Positions 6,593 through 13,185 are shown, counted from the first letter of the stretch. The stretch: DNA of 13,935 nt from Candidatus Saccharibacteria bacterium CG_4_10_14_0_2_um_filter_52_9 (GCA_002792275.1 PFOA01000037.1:1-13935), one strand, 5' to 3'. Notes: generated by a model not told the origin, from the sequence alone. Program-made: numbers and translations.

Positions 6593-6663
6593 CTATTTAT
6601 AAGGTAGTCACAGAGAGCATAGGCCAAAACGCGTTGACTTATACACAACTAGGCCAACAGCCG

Positions 6664-6672
6664 TGCTAGACT
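6664..6672 (+). promoter_or_regulatory. Extended -10 promoter of tlyA
   Basis: TG-C-TAGACT is an extended -10 with no clear -35 at the normal distance. Six bases separate it from ATG 6679, so the tlyA transcript is predicted to be leaderless. A TTGACT at 6634-6639 is too far away (27 nt) to pair with it. Confidence 0.45.
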
Positions 6673-6678
6673 AAGGCC

Positions 6679-7401
6679 ATGAAGACCAGGCTAGACAAAC
6701 GACTGGTGGAGTTGGGGCTGGTAAGCACCCGTAGCCAGGCCGAAAGCTATATAAAGCTGGGCGAGGTTAAGGTTGCCGGCCAGGGGGTTATTACCAAACC
6801 GGGCTTTCAGGTGTCAGCGGACAACAGGATTGAGCTGACGGCAGACGAGCAGTACGTTAGCCGGGCGGCTCTCAAGCTGGCCTCAGTGGCCAGCGCACTG
6901 AAACTAAACTTTAAAGACAAAACCGTGCTGGATGTCGGTAGCAGTACCGGCGGTTTTACCGACTACGCTATAAAGCATGGCGCCGCCAAGGTTATAGCCG
7001 TAGAGATCGGCACCAATCAGCTTCACCCCAGCCTTCAGGGCAATCCCAAGATCGAACTGCACGAGCAAACCGACATCCGCGACATTAAAGAACTCAACCA
7101 AACGCCGGATATTGTGGTGGCCGATGTTTCTTTCATCAGTCTGCGCGATATTCTGCCGCACATCGCCACGCTCGCGACAGCCAAAACCCAGTTGGTGATG
7201 ATGGTTAAGCCGCAGTTCGAGGCCGGGCAGAGCAGGCTCAAGCACAAAGGCGTTATTAAGAACGACAAAATGCGCCGCGACATCTTAAAAGACTTTGAAA
7301 GCTGGACTCACCAGCAGTTTATTATCCAGGATAAAGCCGACTCCTCGGTTAGCGGGGCCAAGGGCAACCAGGAACGCTTCTACCTGTTACGGCGAACGTG
7401 A
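6679..7401 (+). CDS. tlyA: TlyA-family rRNA 2'-O-methyltransferase
   Basis: TlyA enzymes transfer a methyl group from SAM to ribose 2'-OH of rRNA (C1409 in 16S and, in some forms, C1920 in 23S). The 240-aa protein starts with an S4 RNA-binding domain (about 1-60; MKTRLDKRLVELGLVSTRSQ). The Rossmann-like RrmJ/FtsJ domain follows, with SAM motif LDVGSSTGGFT (84-94), VADVSFISL and MMVKPQFE. The catalytic tetrad can be placed at K66, D149, K177 and E232, all present. The family is often annotated as hemolysin A; methylation is the better supported role. The start codon lies six bases after an extended -10, with no Shine-Dalgarno at a usable distance. A 54-base gap separates it from the next gene. 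Confidence 0.93.
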   Translation: MKTRLDKRLVELGLVSTRSQAESYIKLGEVKVAGQGVITKPGFQVSADNRIELTADEQYVSRAALKLASVASALKLNFKDKTVLDVGSSTGGFTDYAIKHGAAKVIAVEIGTNQLHPSLQGNPKIELHEQTDIRDIKELNQTPDIVVADVSFISLRDILPHIATLATAKTQLVMMVKPQFEAGQSRLKHKGVIKNDKMRRDILKDFESWTHQQFIIQDKADSSVSGAKGNQERFYLLRRT

Positions 7402-7440
7402 GTTCGACGCATGCGAAGCATACCGTTAGCGTAAGCGGAG

Positions 7441-7449
7441 TGCTACACT
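7441..7449 (+). promoter_or_regulatory. Extended -10 promoter of the PRTase-like gene
   Basis: TG-C-TACACT, followed by six bases and ATG 7456. It has the same design as the tlyA promoter, with no recognisable -35. It implies that the gene has its own leaderless transcript although tlyA lies just upstream. Confidence 0.45.
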
Positions 7450-7455
7450 CAGGGC

Positions 7456-8112
7456 ATGTATTTCGCGTCGCGCGTTCAGGCCGGCCGCATGCTGGCCGCC
7501 AAGCTGAGCCCTAAGTACCGCTACAAAAACTGCGCCGTGGTGACGCTGAATGACGGTAGCGTGATGGTCGGTGCTCAGATCGCCAGCCAACTGCACTGCG
7601 TACTGACACTGTTGACGAGTGCCGAGATAAATCTGCCGCGCGAACCCGAAGCCATCGCCAGCATTTCGGCCGGTGGCACGATGTCATACAACCACAACTT
7701 TTCCGAGGGTGAGCTCAGTGAGATGTCCGGCGAGTACCATGGCTTGATCGAGCAGGAAAAACTGTCGCGGATGCACGACATGAACCAGCTGGTGGGCAGT
7801 AGCGGCACCATCAGCAAGGCCTTATTGAGGGAACAAAACGTAATTGTGGTGTCCGACGGCCTGAAAAGCGGCTTTGAGGTAGATCTGGTGGCCGAGTTCC
7901 TGAAGCCGATCAAAATAGAAAAACTGGTTGTAGCCACGCCGTTCGCCAGCGTAAAAGCCGTAGACCGGATGCATGTGCTGGCCGACGATCTGTACTGCCT
8001 GAACGTTATCGAGGACTATGTCGACACCAATCATTACTACGAAACTCAGGATGTGCCGGATCACGCTACGGTGCTCAATACCATCGAGCACATTATTCTA
8101 AACTGGCACTAG
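7456..8112 (+). CDS. Phosphoribosyltransferase-like protein (COG1926 type)
   Basis: The 218-aa protein resembles the type I PRTase-fold family of COG1926. The N-terminus FASRVQAGRMLAAKL matches the family's RxxAGxxLA helix. A beta strand AVVTLNDGSVMVGAQIA follows, where other members have a LPRGG loop. The PRPP-loop region NVIVVSDGLKSG spans 128-139, and the C-terminus has NHYYETQDVP like the family's Y-x-D-F region. The PRPP motif normally reads (V/L)-D-D-G-x-x-T/S-G; here the first Asp is Ser (S133), so catalysis on PRPP may be weakened or changed. The substrate is unknown. It converges on the Crp-like gene, and the two stop codons overlap within a shared CTAG (8109-8112). Confidence 0.65.
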   Translation: MYFASRVQAGRMLAAKLSPKYRYKNCAVVTLNDGSVMVGAQIASQLHCVLTLLTSAEINLPREPEAIASISAGGTMSYNHNFSEGELSEMSGEYHGLIEQEKLSRMHDMNQLVGSSGTISKALLREQNVIVVSDGLKSGFEVDLVAEFLKPIKIEKLVVATPFASVKAVDRMHVLADDLYCLNVIEDYVDTNHYYETQDVPDHATVLNTIEHIILNWH

Positions 8113-8762
8113 GCCAGGTGTTTGCGCAGGGCGTCAACATCTTTGAGCAGGGTAAACGACTGCTTGTTTACGAGCAGGCCCTTACGTTCCAGAGCCGATA
8201 GTTCACGGCTGGTGGTTTCGCGGGTGGCATTAACCGAGCTGGCTATATCCTGGTGGCGCAGGGGTACTTCAATCATAATGCCATCGCCGGTGGCTTTGCC
8301 AAAACGCTCACTCATAGTCAGCAAAAAAGAGATGATTCGTTCGCGCACAGTGCGATATTCCAGGGTCAGAATGCGTTCTCCGTGCAGGCGGTACATTTCC
8401 ATGGTCATATCGAGCAGGGGAATAATGGCGTCCTGGCTGGCCTTGATAAACTGCACAAAAACCTTGCGCTCCAGCCGGTAGGTTATGGAGGGCACCAGCG
8501 CCTGGTAAATAATGTGGTGTTCTTTGCCGGTCATGACCCAGATGAGCGGGAAGATCTCATCTTGTTTGCGGATTATTAACAAGTTCTCTTCGTTGTACTT
8601 GGTAATATCGTAGGCTTTTACCAGGCCTTCGTATATAAAAAAGACCCCGTGAGGGGCATCGCCGGGTCGGATTACGAAGTCGCCTTTTCTGAAAGTCTGC
8701 TTAACTCCGTGAAGCCTGAAAAATTCCACCAGTTCCGCCGTTTGCTTCAACGTCGCTAACAT
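8109..8762 (-). CDS. Crp/Fnr-family transcriptional regulator
   Basis: The 217-aa protein has an N-terminal cyclic-nucleotide-binding-like beta barrel (about 20-110; FRKGDFVIRPGDAPHGVFFI, YEGLVKAYDI), a long dimer helix (about 112-150) and a C-terminal winged helix (about 160-217). The recognition helix reads NATRETTSRELSALER. R181, E182 and R186 match the CRP residues (R180, E181, R185) that read GTGA half-sites. The barrel lacks the cAMP phosphate-binding cassette (no GELxxxxxxxRSA) and there is no Cys cluster for an Fe-S centre, so the signal is unknown. ATG 8762 lies six bases after TTGACA-17-CATAAT. It is divergent from the PH-domain gene, which is its likely target along with itself. 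Confidence 0.9.
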   Translation of the reverse strand: MLATLKQTAELVEFFRLHGVKQTFRKGDFVIRPGDAPHGVFFIYEGLVKAYDITKYNEENLLIIRKQDEIFPLIWVMTGKEHHIIYQALVPSITYRLERKVFVQFIKASQDAIIPLLDMTMEMYRLHGERILTLEYRTVRERIISFLLTMSERFGKATGDGIMIEVPLRHQDIASSVNATRETTSRELSALERKGLLVNKQSFTLLKDVDALRKHLA

Positions 8763-8768
8763 ACGTTT

Positions 8769-8797
8769 ATTATGATAAAGTTGGCGCTAGTTGTCAA
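8769..8797 (-). promoter_or_regulatory. Promoter of the Crp-like regulator
   Basis: On the minus strand TTGACA (8792-8797), exactly 17 nt, and CATAAT (8769-8774), followed by AAACGT and then the ATG. The predicted start point is the start codon. A Crp-type site begins two bases beyond the -35. Confidence 0.65.
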
Positions 8798-8799
8798 TT

Positions 8800-8815
8800 T
8801 GTGACTAAAATCGCA
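8800..8815. promoter_or_regulatory. Crp-type operator 1
   Basis: TGTGA-CTAAAA-TCGCA: a 5-6-5 dyad with one mismatch to the TGTGA-N6-TCACA rule. It fits the R-E-x-x-x-R recognition helix of the adjacent regulator. It is centred about 45 bp upstream of the predicted start of the regulator gene and about 67 bp upstream of that of the PH gene. Confidence 0.6.
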
Positions 8816-8822
8816 ATTATGC

Positions 8823-8838
8823 AGTGAGTTAGTTCACG
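8823..8838. promoter_or_regulatory. Crp-type operator 2
   Basis: AGTGA-GTTAGT-TCACG: a 5-6-5 dyad with perfectly symmetric GTGA/TCAC cores. It is centred 23 bp from operator 1 (about two helical turns), about 44 bp upstream of the predicted PH-gene start and about 68 bp upstream of that of the regulator. Confidence 0.6.
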
Positions 8839-8862
8839 ACATTATTTTGCAATTGGCGGTAC

Positions 8863-8884
8863 TATAAGATGACCGCAAGGGAGG
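8863..8884 (+). promoter_or_regulatory. -10 box and Shine-Dalgarno of the PH-domain gene
   Basis: TATAAG (8863-8868) has no usable -35: the bases at 8840-8845 are CATTAT. This is what an activator-dependent promoter would show, with operator 2 abutting that position. The Shine-Dalgarno AGGGAGG (8878-8884), six bases before ATG 8891, is one of the strongest in the window. Confidence 0.5.
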
Positions 8885-8890
8885 TCCACC

Positions 8891-9817
8891 ATGGTAACCA
8901 CGTATTCTATACAGAAACAACTAAAAGGTCTTGGGTTCAAAACACATGGATGGGGCAGGGGCGAGGTGCGTGAACTTCCCAATATTATCCTGCCCGATGA
9001 AGAGATTTTTGAGATAGTGAACGGCATTTACGAGGGCGGTTTCGCGTTGCTTGTAGCCACCAATGTCCGGGTACTGTTGGTGGATAAAAAGCCGCTTAAC
9101 TACCTAACGGTTGAAGACCTGCGCTTTGACATGATTAACGAAATGGACTATAGCCACCGCTTGCTAGGGGCGCAAATTAACATTGCTACCGGCAACAAGA
9201 CGCTCCTCTTTCGCAGCTACAACCAGTCGCGCTTGCGTAAGCTAATCGGCCACGTCCAGCACTGTATGGCCGAGGTTAAAAAGCAGCAAAACAGCCACCA
9301 AGAGGGCCAGAAGCAAAACCTGGAACAGATCAGTCAGCAGCTCCAGGCCTATCTATTTGCCCAACAGCAACAACAATTGCAAATACAGCAAATGCAGCGG
9401 AACGGCGTCCAGCCACAGGCCATGCCCAAACCGGTGCGGCCCGGCAACGAGCTGTCGGACTACCTGTTTGCCCAAAGCTTAATGGCACAGTATCAGGACC
9501 AGATTAGCCAACCGCCGGTGTTGTCACTACCGCCAACCGAGCTGGAACTGCCACCGACTTCGCAGTTACGCGAGCTCTATAACGAGGGCATGCAGGAGAT
9601 TTTCGGCCAGCCGCCGGCTCAGCCAGTGACTCCGGCCGTGGCCTTGCCCCAAACACCGGCCACAGCCGCTCACCACCTGCTGGAGACCAACCCGATGCGC
9701 GTTGCCTACCCCAAGTTACTGATGGCCTTGCGGAACCGTAAATTCGGCCGCCCGTCCTTTCACGCCCACAGCCAGGAAGCTACATCGGCACCCCTGCCAA
9801 CCCTCGTCGACCTTTAA
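8891..9817 (+). CDS. Bacterial PH-domain protein with Gln/Pro-rich tail
   Basis: 308 aa. Residues about 32-128 look like a bacterial PH (YokE-type) domain: ILPDEEIFEIVNGIYEGGFA, then LLVATNVRVLLVDKK, a loop, and LLGAQINIATGNKTLLFRSY closing with a helix (RLRKLIGHVQHCMAEVK). These domains bind proteins or membranes; no ligand can be named here. Residues about 132-185 are a Gln-rich coiled-coil-like stretch (run of Q near 155). The remainder is a Pro-rich low-complexity tail with two YLFAQ repeats. No membrane segment or signal peptide is seen. The Crp-like regulator next door probably controls it through two operators. It ends three bases from the opposing ychF stop. Confidence 0.65.
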   Translation: MVTTYSIQKQLKGLGFKTHGWGRGEVRELPNIILPDEEIFEIVNGIYEGGFALLVATNVRVLLVDKKPLNYLTVEDLRFDMINEMDYSHRLLGAQINIATGNKTLLFRSYNQSRLRKLIGHVQHCMAEVKKQQNSHQEGQKQNLEQISQQLQAYLFAQQQQQLQIQQMQRNGVQPQAMPKPVRPGNELSDYLFAQSLMAQYQDQISQPPVLSLPPTELELPPTSQLRELYNEGMQEIFGQPPAQPVTPAVALPQTPATAAHHLLETNPMRVAYPKLLMALRNRKFGRPSFHAHSQEATSAPLPTLVDL

Positions 9818-9820
9818 GCG

Positions 9821-10903
9821 CTATTTACTGACATTGAATCTGAATTCGACTACGTCTTCGGCTTGCATAACATAGGTTTTGCCTTCGGTGCGAATCTGGC
9901 CTGCGCTGCGCGCGCCGGCCAATGAGCCGGCGGTCATAAGATCCTGATACGAAACTATTTCGGCGGCAATAAAGCCGCGCTCAAAGTCACCGTGAATCAC
10001 GCCGGCGGCTTGCGGGGCGGTGGCGCCTTGCGGAATCGTCCAGGCCCGGACTTCTTTTTCGCCGGCCGTTAAATAGCTTTGCAAGCCGAGCGTATCGTAG
10101 GCAGAGTGGATCAGCTGTAACAGGCCGGATTCACGCTGGCCGTAGCTTTCCAGTAGCTCGGCGGCATCGCCGGCGTCCAGGTCTTTGAGCTCGCTTTCCA
10201 ACTTGGCGCAAATAAACAGTGCCCGGGCCGGCGCCACCAGGCCGCGCAGTTTTTCCTGCCTTGCCGTGTCCGCCAGGCCGTCTTCATCCAGGTTGAACAA
10301 ATAGATGACCGGCTTCATGGTTAACAGTTGCAAATCGGCGATAAGTTCGCGGCCTATATCGGGGTAATTCCACAGCGGCTCGCCCTTGTCTAAAATTGTG
10401 TGCACCTGCTCATAAACGTCTAAAACCGGCTTCAACTTGGGGTTGGCTCGAGCCTCTTTGGCAAATTTAGGCAGACGGTTATTGATGGTTTGCAGGTCGG
10501 CCAATATCAGCTCGGTATTTATAACGCCGATGTCTTTGGCCGGGTCGTGGGCTGTGTCGACATGAGTGACATTCGGGTCATCAAAGGCTCGCACTACCTG
10601 CACAATGGCATCGGTGGTGCGAATGTGCGCCAGAAACTGGTTGCCCAGACCCTCGCCCTCGCTGGCACCGGCCACCAGACCGGCAATATCCACAAATGTC
10701 ACCGTGGCCGGCACGATTTTGTCGGTATGATACAACTCGCCCAGTTTGGCCAGGCGCTCGTCCGGCAGAGGCACGATACCGGTGTTGGGTTCGATGGTGG
10801 CAAAAGGATAGTTGGCGGCCAGAATATTACTACCGGTCAGGGCATTAAACAGGGTAGACTTGCCGACGTTGGGCAGTCCGACGATGGCTATAGACAAGCT
10901 CAC
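9821..10903 (-). CDS. ychF: Ribosome-binding ATPase YchF (Obg family)
   Basis: YchF/OLA1 is a universal P-loop NTPase that hydrolyses ATP rather than GTP and associates with ribosomes, acting in stress and translation control. From GTG 10903 the product is 360 aa, the usual length. Visible are G1 GLPNVGKST, G2/switch I (NYPFATIEPNTGIV), G3 DIAGLVAGAS and, in place of the G4 NKxD, NLDED, the change linked to ATP preference. A helical domain and a C-terminal TGS domain follow (VRAWTIPQGATAPQAAGVIH, then FIAAEIVSYQDL). The TTG at 10939 gives a longer frame, but GTG 10903 begins at SLSIAIVGLP, has AAAGGG five bases upstream, and overlaps the doc stop as GTGA. Translation is therefore probably coupled to doc. 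Confidence 0.95.
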   Translation of the reverse strand: MSLSIAIVGLPNVGKSTLFNALTGSNILAANYPFATIEPNTGIVPLPDERLAKLGELYHTDKIVPATVTFVDIAGLVAGASEGEGLGNQFLAHIRTTDAIVQVVRAFDDPNVTHVDTAHDPAKDIGVINTELILADLQTINNRLPKFAKEARANPKLKPVLDVYEQVHTILDKGEPLWNYPDIGRELIADLQLLTMKPVIYLFNLDEDGLADTARQEKLRGLVAPARALFICAKLESELKDLDAGDAAELLESYGQRESGLLQLIHSAYDTLGLQSYLTAGEKEVRAWTIPQGATAPQAAGVIHGDFERGFIAAEIVSYQDLMTAGSLAGARSAGQIRTEGKTYVMQAEDVVEFRFNVSK

Positions 10904-11385
10904 TTTGACCCTTTTTCTTTTCCGCGATCCGGGCCCCAATCAATTTCGCCCTGTACCTTCTCAGGCGTCACACCCTTTAGCAACTTATTGAGAGTAGGCT
11001 TGGGAGTCCTTTTGGAATGCTTTTTAATCCAGGTGGCAATCTTCTTAAGGTCAGTATTATTCATCGCTGTATCAAGAGTAAAATGTTCTTTTTGAGATTT
11101 ATCAGCCGTTAGGTGGTAACCATTTTGATGCAGGAAATATTCCAACGCAGTTATTGCTGTCCGCTTATTGCCGTCAACAAAGACATGGTAATTGCAAAGG
11201 GCCTCAAACAGCGCAGCGGCTTTATCGAAGAGTGAGGGGTAAAGTTCTTGGCCACCAAAGCCGGCCAGCGGTTTTTCGGCAATCGCTACCAGCAGGCCGG
11301 GTTCTCTAATGCCCGTACTGCCGCCTATTTCGGCTATGATCCGGTCGTGTATGACAACAATCTCGCTAAGACTAACAAAACGCAT
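10900..11385 (-). CDS. doc: Doc/Fic-family toxin (death-on-curing)
   Basis: 161 aa. Residues 67-76 hold HVFVDGNKRT, the Doc form of the Fic motif HxFx(D/N)xNKR(T), with H67, D71, N73, K74 and R75 all present. Earlier segments, IHDRIIAEIGGSTGIREPGL and FDKAAALFEALCNYH, are typical of Doc. P1 Doc phosphorylates EF-Tu and stops translation; the same activity is inferred here. The chain exceeds the usual length (about 125 aa) by a basic, Pro/Lys-rich C-terminal tail (about 120-161) that I cannot assign. Its ATG overlaps the antitoxin stop by one base (TAATG), and its TGA overlaps the ychF GTG. The module is a complete pair with no visible defect. Confidence 0.88.
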   Translation of the reverse strand: MRFVSLSEIVVIHDRIIAEIGGSTGIREPGLLVAIAEKPLAGFGGQELYPSLFDKAAALFEALCNYHVFVDGNKRTAITALEYFLHQNGYHLTADKSQKEHFTLDTAMNNTDLKKIATWIKKHSKRTPKPTLNKLLKGVTPEKVQGEIDWGPDRGKEKGSK

Positions 11386-11594
11386 TATTTATCTTTCAAA
11401 GCTACCAATAGTTCGCGGTTGTCGCTGATGTACTGCTCGAGCCACTGATCTAGATCAGTGTCACTTTGGGGAGGCGGCCCCACAGTGAGGACCGGCTTAG
11501 AGCGTTTAACGACAATGAAGCGTTCGCCCTTTTGAGCGCGCGCGACGATTTCGGTGGCGTTTTGGCGCAGTTCTTTGAGGCCGATGATGGTCAT
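11385..11594 (-). CDS. phd: Phd/YefM-family antitoxin
   Basis: 69 aa. The N-terminal part (MTIIGLKELRQNATEIVARA, then QKGERFIVVKRSKPVLTV) is the Phd/YefM DNA-binding fold. The C-terminal part (LDQWLEQYISDNRELLVAL) is the helix that would occupy the Doc active-site groove. In this family the antitoxin blocks the toxin and, with it, represses the operon. A Shine-Dalgarno AAGGA lies eight bases before ATG 11594, and a palindromic operator covers the promoter. It is first in the leftward operon phd-doc-ychF and divergent from the MFS gene. Confidence 0.88.
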   Translation of the reverse strand: MTIIGLKELRQNATEIVARAQKGERFIVVKRSKPVLTVGPPPQSDTDLDQWLEQYISDNRELLVALKDK

Positions 11595-11618
11595 TTGATA
11601 TATCCTTAAGTTATCCTA

Positions 11619-11642
11619 AAAGTATATCTAAAGATATACTTT
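11619..11642. promoter_or_regulatory. Palindromic operator of phd-doc
   Basis: A perfect inverted repeat of 11-bp arms, AAAGTATATCT-AA-AGATATACTTT. It covers the -10 box of the phd promoter and most of the spacer, so a bound Phd or Phd-Doc complex would block RNA polymerase. It also lies just upstream of the MFS gene and could affect it. Confidence 0.7.
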
Positions 11643-11650
11643 GTTGTCAA
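11621..11650 (-). promoter_or_regulatory. Promoter of phd-doc-ychF
   Basis: On the minus strand TTGACA (11645-11650), an 18-nt spacer and TATACT (11621-11626). The predicted leader is about 20 bases and contains the Shine-Dalgarno (TCCTT on the plus strand at 11603-11607). No promoter specific to ychF was found, so ychF probably depends on this one. Confidence 0.7.
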
Positions 11651-11697
11651 GTGGCACATAATATACAATGTATAGTAATCAATCCAAGAGGGACGGT

Positions 11698-13160
11698 ATG
11701 GCGAAAGCGCCGGCTATAAAAGAGACTAATCACTGGTTAATTCTAATTCTGGTGGCCCTGGCGCAGTTTATGGTGGTGCTCGACGTATCGATTGTTAATG
11801 TGGCTCTACCGTCTATTCAGCACGCCTTTGGTATGTCGCAGACCAGCCTGCAGTGGATAGTTACGGCCTACACCATCGCCTTCGGCGGCTTTTTATTGCT
11901 GGGTGGCCGGGCGGCCGATCTGTTTGGCCGGCGCCGGCAGTTTATGCTCGGCGTGACATTATTTACTCTGGCCTCGCTGGCTAGCGGGCTCAGCCAGTCC
12001 GGCGGCATGATTATCATCTGCCGGGCCTTGCAGGGCCTGTCCGGAGCCTTTATGTCACCGGCGGCGCTATCGTATTGGTTACATACAGGGAGGGGCATGA
12101 ACGCAATGTGGCACTGTCAGTGTGGGGCGCGGTGGCGGCAGGCGGCGCGGCGGTAGGCGTATTGCTGGGCGGCATACTGACTCAGTACCTCGATTGGCGC
12201 TGGATCTTCTTTGTTAACGTGCCGGTGGGCATTGGCGTGATTATAACTGCTCGGCGTATCCTGGATCGGCACGAATCAGAGATCGATCACAATAATCTGG
12301 ACTTACCGGGAGCAATTCTGGGAACCGGCGGCATGATCATGCTGGTCTACGCCCTGGTTAAGGCGCCGACGCTCGGCTGGACGGCTCACAGCACAGTGCT
12401 TTACTTTGCCATCAGCGCCGCGGCCTTAGCCGGCTTTATTATTAATGAACAGCGCGCCAAGCACCCCTTGGTGCCGCTGGAGATCTTCAAAATCCGCAAC
12501 TTGGCGGGCGCCAATATGCTGCAGCTGTTCATGACGGCCGGCATGTTTTCGGTGTTCTTCTTTACCACGCTCTACCTGCAGGAGGTTTTGGGCTACACAC
12601 CGGTTAAGACCGGCTTTAGCTTCCTGATTATCCCGATTATCATCGCCATCACGGCCACCAACATGCCGCGCCTGGTTCAAAAAATCGGCTATAAACCCAT
12701 CCTGTCGGTGTCGCCGCTGTTCGTTTCGGGCGGCCTGTTCTGGCTGTCGCATATCCCGGTGGCCGGTACGTTCTGGGGCAACGTGGCCCCGGGTATGATG
12801 CTGATGGCCTTTGGCATGGGCGCGACTTTTGTAAGTGTTACCATCGCCGTTACCTCCGGCGTGCCGCACCACGAATCCGGCCTGGCTTCGGGCATTCTGA
12901 ACACCTCACAGCAAGTCGGCGGCGCCATGGGCCTGGCCGTGCTGAGCGGCATTGCTACCTCGGCCAGCGCCCGCTACATCACCAACCTGCATCTGCACGG
13001 TGCCCCGGCGCACAATGTCATCGCCGCCGCCACCGTCCAAGGCTTCCACGACGGCTACCTGATCGCCAGTACCTTCGGCCTGGCCGCCTCGCTGATAGCC
13101 ATCTTGGTCATCCGCAACCAACCAGCCGTTGTCGACCCGGCCGCCATGGCCGGCGCCTAA
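11698..13160 (+). pseudogene. DHA2-family MFS exporter, broken by a frameshift
   Basis: This is the reading frame of a 14-helix drug:H+ antiporter (EmrB/QacA type). The first part, 11698 to about 12072, encodes helices 1-4 with DVSIVNVALPSIQ (29-41), motif A GGRAADLFGRRR (69-80) and GLSGAFMSPAALS. It then slips into another frame and stops at 12156. The second part, open from 12075 to 13160, carries on exactly where the family continues: REGHERNVALSVWGAVAAGG (antiporter motif C region) and ten further helices. The join needs one missing base, or four: a lost copy of ATCG at CTATCG/TATTGG would restore LSIVLVTY and 488 aa. No slippery heptamer is seen. It may be a true inactivation or a sequencing error. 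ATG 11698 has AGAGGGA five bases upstream; ATG 11668 is an alternative start. Confidence 0.8.
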
Positions 13161-13185
13161 GCCCCAGTTATATGTAATCCGTATG

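Noticed and set aside
6532..6678. Replication origin suggested by DnaA-box-like 9-mers
   Set aside because: Only one exact match, no dnaA, dnaN or long AT unwinding element in the window, and the RHH operator explains the repeats.
8637..8656. CCCC-loop-GGGG hairpin followed by six T on the minus strand, like a terminator
   Set aside because: The stem is only 4 bp and the T run is two Phe codons within the Crp-like barrel; most likely coding coincidence.
10904..10939. Longer ychF start at TTG 10939
   Set aside because: The extra residues are basic and unlike YchF; GTG 10903 has a Shine-Dalgarno and the GTGA overlap with doc.
12060..12080. Programmed ribosomal frameshift in the MFS gene
   Set aside because: No slippery heptamer or downstream pseudoknot-like stem was seen, and programmed shifting is not known in this exporter family.
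12426..12872. Minus-strand open frame inside the MFS gene
   Set aside because: The translation is His/Arg/Gly-rich with no domain pattern, typical of the complement of a membrane-protein gene.
13137..13153. CCGGCC/GGCCGG hairpin at the end of the MFS gene
   Set aside because: No T tract follows and it lies in coding sequence, so it does not qualify as an intrinsic terminator.
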